Below, piece after piece: positions 60,359-64,000 of a stretch of 64,000 bases of DNA; the stretch's first letter is position 1, and each line of letters opens with the position of its first letter. The position numbers were made by a program, and so were the translations under genes. The DNA is from Paucidesulfovibrio longus DSM 6739 (lineage in GTDB: Bacteria; Desulfobacterota; Desulfovibrionia; Desulfovibrionales; Desulfovibrionaceae), in contig NZ_ATVA01000013.1 of the NCBI RefSeq assembly GCF_000420485.1, positions 325,894-389,893 on the forward strand, given 5' to 3'. The notes below the pieces were generated by a model. That model was not told where the DNA came from and ran no database searches. It saw nothing but the letters and a program-made list of their open reading frames with translations.

Positions 60359-61390
60359 ATGAGGCTGTTGGTTACTGGCGGCTGCGGTTTCATCGGCACC
60401 AATTTCATCCTGATGATGCGCGAAGCCCATCCGGACTGGAACATCGTCAACCTGGACCTGCTGACCTACGCAGGAAACCGACTCAACCTCCTGCCGCTGG
60501 AAGCGTCTTCCCGAACCGCTTCGGGCGGCGACTACTCCTTCGCCCACGGAGACATCCGCGACCCTGAATTCGTCTCCGCGCTGCTCGAAGAACATCGCAT
60601 CGAAGCCGTGGTCAACTTTGCGGCGGAGTCGCATGTGGACCGCTCCATCAACGACCCGGCGCCCTTTGTCAGCACCAACGTGCAGGGAGCGCAGAACCTT
60701 CTGGAGCGCGCGCGACGCCACGGCGTCGAACGCTTCGTGCAGGTCTCCACGGACGAGGTCTACGGAACCCTCGGCCCCGAAGGCCGCTTCAGCGAAAGCA
60801 CTCCCCTCGCGCCCAACAGCCCTTATTCCGCAAGCAAGGCCGGGGCGGACCTCATGGTCCGCGCCTATGTCGAAACCTATGGCCTGGACGCGGTCATCAC
60901 CCGCTGCTCCAACAATTACGGCCCCTATCAGTTTCCTGAAAAGCTCATTCCCCTGATGTTTCTCAAGGCGTTGCGGGACGAGCCGCTTCCGGTCTACGGC
61001 GACGGGAGAAACGTGCGCGACTGGATATTCGTGGACGATCACTGCCGGGGAGTGGAACTGGCGCTGCTCAAGGGCCGGGCCGGACAGGCCTACAACTTCG
61101 GCGGCAACGCCGAATTGCCGAACATCGAACTGGTCAAGACCCTGCTCGACCTCCTGGACAAGCCCCATTCGCTGATCACGTTCGTCAAGGATCGTCCGGG
61201 GCATGATCGGCGCTATGCCATGGATTACGGTCTTGCATCCCGTGAACTCGGCTTCGAACCGCGAGTTTCCTTTTCCCAGGGGCTGACGCAGACCATCGAA
61301 TGGTACCGCGACAACGCCGCGTGGCTGGATCAGGTTCAAAGCGGCGCCTACCGCGACTTCATGGACCAATGGTACGGAGAACGAAAATGA
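60359..61390 (+). CDS. rfbB: dTDP-glucose 4,6-dehydratase
   Basis: 343 residues. NAD-binding GGCGFIG (7-13), catalytic STDEVYG and YSASK (YxxxK). It makes dTDP-4-keto-6-deoxyglucose, the precursor of rhamnose and other deoxysugars of the cell surface. AAGGA precedes the ATG; upstream open frame ignored. It overlaps rfbD by 4 bp (ATGA). rfbA and rfbC are not adjacent. Confidence 0.94.
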   Translation: MRLLVTGGCGFIGTNFILMMREAHPDWNIVNLDLLTYAGNRLNLLPLEASSRTASGGDYSFAHGDIRDPEFVSALLEEHRIEAVVNFAAESHVDRSINDPAPFVSTNVQGAQNLLERARRHGVERFVQVSTDEVYGTLGPEGRFSESTPLAPNSPYSASKAGADLMVRAYVETYGLDAVITRCSNNYGPYQFPEKLIPLMFLKALRDEPLPVYGDGRNVRDWIFVDDHCRGVELALLKGRAGQAYNFGGNAELPNIELVKTLLDLLDKPHSLITFVKDRPGHDRRYAMDYGLASRELGFEPRVSFSQGLTQTIEWYRDNAAWLDQVQSGAYRDFMDQWYGERK

Positions 61391-62274
61391 ACTTTTTCGA
61401 GGGCAAAAAGGCGATCGTTCTGGGCGGCAAAACCGGCCTGCTCGGCCAGGCCCTGGTCAGGGCGCTCCATGAGGCCGGAGCCGAGGTCACGGCCACTGCC
61501 CGCTCGGGCCTGAATCCGCTGAACAGCGAAGCCCTGAACGGCTTCATCGACCGGGAGGAACCCGCCCTGCTCTTCAATGCCGTGGCGCACACCCAGGTCG
61601 ACATGGCCGAGGACGAACCGGAGGAGGCCAAAGCCTTGAACGCCTCGCTGCCGGAAAAGCTGGGGCAGCTTTCGCAAAAAATGGGATTCCGGCTCGTGCA
61701 CTTCAGCACGGACTTCGTCTTTGACGGGCGCAAGGAAACCGCCTACGTCGAGGACGATCCCACGGCCCCCCTGTCGGTCTATGGAAAAACCAAGCTTCAA
61801 GGGGAACAGAAACTGCTCGCCTTGGGGCTTGACGATCTGCTGATCGTCCGCTCCGCGTGGCTTTTCGGTCCAGGCCGCGACAATTTCGTATCCAAGATCC
61901 TTCGGCTGGCAAAAACCCGCGAAACCCTTTCCGTCGTGCACGACCAGATCGGTTCCCCGACATACACGCCGGACCTGGCCCGGCACACCCTCGCCCTGGT
62001 GGATGCCGGAGCCAAAGGGATATTCCACGTGGTCAACAGCGGACGGGCCAGTTGGTGCGAGCTGGCTGCGGAAGCGATCAAGATCGCCGGGCTGAATTGC
62101 CGCATCGAAGCGATTCCTTCCAGCGCCTACCCCGCCAAGGCCGTTCGCCCGGCGTTTTCTCAACTGGACACCGGCAAACTCGCCGAGGCAACCGGGAAAA
62201 CGCCCCGAACCTGGGCGCAGGCCCTGCGGGATTACGTCTACACCGACCTCGCGGACCAATTCACCGAGGAATAA
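61387..62274 (+). CDS. rfbD: dTDP-4-dehydrorhamnose reductase
   Basis: 295 residues. Rossmann start GGKTGLLGQ, the family STDFVFDG and catalytic YGKTK (YxxxK), plus the VVNSGRASWCELA region. It reduces dTDP-4-keto-rhamnose to dTDP-rhamnose with NAD(P)H. Translationally coupled to rfbB; the epimerase RfbC needed between them must be encoded elsewhere. Convergent with the SulP-type gene. Confidence 0.92.
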   Translation: MNFFEGKKAIVLGGKTGLLGQALVRALHEAGAEVTATARSGLNPLNSEALNGFIDREEPALLFNAVAHTQVDMAEDEPEEAKALNASLPEKLGQLSQKMGFRLVHFSTDFVFDGRKETAYVEDDPTAPLSVYGKTKLQGEQKLLALGLDDLLIVRSAWLFGPGRDNFVSKILRLAKTRETLSVVHDQIGSPTYTPDLARHTLALVDAGAKGIFHVVNSGRASWCELAAEAIKIAGLNCRIEAIPSSAYPAKAVRPAFSQLDTGKLAEATGKTPRTWAQALRDYVYTDLADQFTEE

Positions 62275-62292
62275 ACTCCTCCGGCCACAGCC

Positions 62293-64000
62293 TCAACGCA
62301 TCAAGTCGCGAACCATCACGTTCGCGTCCGCCACGCGGCGCGCCAGCAACGTGACCAGGAATCGATCCAGGGAAGTCGCCAGTTGCGGCAGCTTTTGCTT
62401 GAGCACGGCCAACCGCTTCTTGGACAAACGATGCACCACGCTCTGCTCGTTGGCCCGCACGGAAGCGCTGCGCTCCGAGTGGGTATAGATGCCCATTTCA
62501 CCGAAGATGGATCCCGGTCCGAGCTTCTTGAGCCGGACGGTCTTGCCTCCGGGAATCTCCAACTCGACGGTCAGCATTCCCGACTCGACGAAAAACATGG
62601 AATCCGAGGCGTCGCCCTGCCGGAACACGTACTCCCCGCTCCGCACCTCCATCCTCTGGAGAATACGCAACAGGCGAGGCAGATCGTTCCTGTCCGGGAA
62701 GACCGGAGCGAGCAGATCCACCAGCGAACTTTCCTCGGCCTCAAGCAGCCCGGCCTGCTCAAGCAGCTTGTCCTCGCACCACTCCAGGGCGAAATCCAGA
62801 TTTCGGAAAAGCACGAATGCCTTTTGATCCTCCCCTGCAAGCCCTGCTTTTTCCAGGCGCTCCTCAAGCACGAAAGGCACGTTGGTCAAGATCGTGCGCA
62901 CTTCCTGATCCCGCCCAAGCTGCGCCATGCCGCCCAGAACGCGGGTCAGGCCGGAGCCGAATCCCTTGATCTGGGTGAAATCGAGAACCACGAAACGAAG
63001 CGGCCTGTGGCCGGGTTCTTCCAACCGCTCCCAAACGGCGCGCAGGGCCGCGCTCAGAGAACCTCCGGAAAGGAAGCCCTGCATTCGCAGGATGAAGATG
63101 CTTTGTCCAAGTTCGCGCAGGGCGTCTGCCTGCCCCGGAGCCCGGTCGACATTGCTGTGCAGAGTGTCTCCGGACATGATCGACTTGATGGCCGAAGTGG
63201 AGGAATGGCGAGCCAGGCCGAGCATGAGCGCAAGGAACACTCCCACCACCACGCCCGGCGCGAACCCGGCCCCCACGGTCACCGCGAAGCTGAGCAGAAG
63301 GCAGGCGAATTCCTCGGAACGCAAGTCCTCGGCAACGGCATCCACAAGCCAGCGCTTGATCAGATTCAATCCCATGAAGCAAAGCAGACCGGCCGGAATA
63401 AACGGCGGGATGGCGGAAAGAAGGCCTCCCCCCCAGACCAGGGCCGCGGCGCACACCAGAGAAGCCACCAGGGAGCCCAGGCGGCCTACGCCGCCGGCCC
63501 GCAAGGTGCCGAGGCTGCGCCCCAGGGACATGGACACGGGAAATCCCACGGCCAGCCCGGAAAGGAGATTCGCAACTCCGAGAGCGCGCAACTCCGGACC
63601 GGGCGAAACCTCTCTCCCCAGGTGTTCCTCAAGGACAAAAGCCTTTGAAGAGGCATTGACCGCCAGGAGCAGAGCAAGCGCAAAAACCAGGTACGACAAT
63701 GCGAGCAACGCCGACCAATCCGCCCCGGCCAGGAACGCCGGGGAATGCAGGAGACGAAGCCCCTCCAGACTCATGGGCGCGGCGCTCCCGCAGGACAATT
63801 CCTGAACGAGTTCCGGCCCCAGCGCAGCGGACAGCCCCTGTGCGCCGAGATAGGGAACGGCAAGGCACCACGCCACGCCCAGCAGCAATGGCACTGCCAG
63901 CCACCAGACGGCCCGAATGCGGTGATAGGCCAAGGAGAGCAGGAGCCCGAAACACAAGGACGGCAGCCACTGCACCAGGCTGTTGCCGGAAAAGCCGTCG
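62293..64000 (-). CDS. SulP family transporter with STAS and cyclic-nucleotide-binding domains, 5' truncated
   Basis: At least 568 residues; the N-terminal part runs off the right edge (the frame is open to 64000, with SGNSLVQWLPS as internal sequence). Several membrane helices of the SulP anion-transport domain, then an STAS domain (FVVLDFTQIKGFGSGLTRV), then a cNMP-binding domain near the C-terminus (GEYVFRQGDASDSMFFVESG, GSIFGEMG). SulP proteins move sulfate, bicarbonate or similar anions; the cNMP module suggests gating by a ligand. Sulfate or bicarbonate is likely in this organism but unproven. Confidence 0.9.
   Translation of the reverse strand, partial: DGFSGNSLVQWLPSLCFGLLLSLAYHRIRAVWWLAVPLLLGVAWCLAVPYLGAQGLSAALGPELVQELSCGSAAPMSLEGLRLLHSPAFLAGADWSALLALSYLVFALALLLAVNASSKAFVLEEHLGREVSPGPELRALGVANLLSGLAVGFPVSMSLGRSLGTLRAGGVGRLGSLVASLVCAAALVWGGGLLSAIPPFIPAGLLCFMGLNLIKRWLVDAVAEDLRSEEFACLLLSFAVTVGAGFAPGVVVGVFLALMLGLARHSSTSAIKSIMSGDTLHSNVDRAPGQADALRELGQSIFILRMQGFLSGGSLSAALRAVWERLEEPGHRPLRFVVLDFTQIKGFGSGLTRVLGGMAQLGRDQEVRTILTNVPFVLEERLEKAGLAGEDQKAFVLFRNLDFALEWCEDKLLEQAGLLEAEESSLVDLLAPVFPDRNDLPRLLRILQRMEVRSGEYVFRQGDASDSMFFVESGMLTVELEIPGGKTVRLKKLGPGSIFGEMGIYTHSERSASVRANEQSVVHRLSKKRLAVLKQKLPQLATSLDRFLVTLLARRVADANVMVRDLMR

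Overview
The window is GC-rich chromosomal DNA from a dissimilatory sulfate-reducing member of the Desulfovibrionales (Desulfovibrio sensu lato). The assignment rests on dsrC, a tungstate tupABC operon, an Rnf operon headed by a decaheme cytochrome c, an RnfB fused to a GltD-like flavoprotein, and a flagellar operon of the fliR-flhB-flhA-flhF-flhG-fliA type. It reads as ordinary core genome: no transposase, integrase, phage gene or CRISPR array was seen. Genes at both edges are cut (a radical SAM protein on the left, a SulP transporter on the right).

Layout. 1-5.3 kb: radical SAM fragment, HD-GYP response regulator, tupCBA (minus strand), then a divergent persulfide dioxygenase-rhodanese gene behind a Fur-like palindrome. 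5.4-13.6 kb: signalling. A small protein has a sigma-28-like promoter. A minus-strand partner-switching operon encodes an RsbU-type phosphatase, an RsbW-RsbV-type fusion and an Hpt-STAS protein. A GEMM-like (c-di-GMP-I class) riboswitch candidate precedes a TPR gene, followed by a large hybrid histidine kinase. 13.8-26 kb: tRNA-Lys(CTT), a DsbD-like protein, iron alcohol dehydrogenase, small metabolic genes, hisH-hisF, and the minus operon rpoZ-dnaJ-azlC-azlD. 26-37.5 kb: a TtcA-like protein, an M23 peptidase, and an 11-gene flagellar operon ending in a FliK-like protein.

37.5-44.4 kb (minus): lpxC; rpmE-DUF1385-prfA-prmC; cytX under a TPP riboswitch whose terminator hairpin overlaps the ribosome binding site; mscS. 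44.5-48.4 kb (minus): a Tim44-like membrane protein, a TTG-started methyltransferase, a YcaO-TPR protein and dsrC, which has its own promoter and terminator. This is the most suggestive little-explored neighbourhood. 48.5-52.6 kb: membrane protein, HD hydrolase, receiver-TPR protein, fatty acid hydroxylase-like protein, and a thioredoxin-reductase-like flavoprotein lacking the usual NADPH motifs. 52.7-59.6 kb: dhcA-rnfCDGEAB. 59.7-64 kb: tRNA-Val(CAC), trmL, rfbB-rfbD and the SulP-STAS-cNMP fragment.

How the parts work together. The Rnf operon joins periplasmic cytochromes to the cytoplasmic ferredoxin/NAD pool and ion translocation. DsrC carries sulfite-derived sulfur, and the persulfide dioxygenase and DsbD-like protein deal with sulfane sulfur and thiols. 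Tungstate uptake fits W-dependent formate dehydrogenases and aldehyde oxidoreductases. The HD-GYP protein, the riboswitch, the partner-switch proteins, CheY and the flagellar operon form a motility/signalling theme. Many very long antisense frames are codon-bias shadows and were left out.
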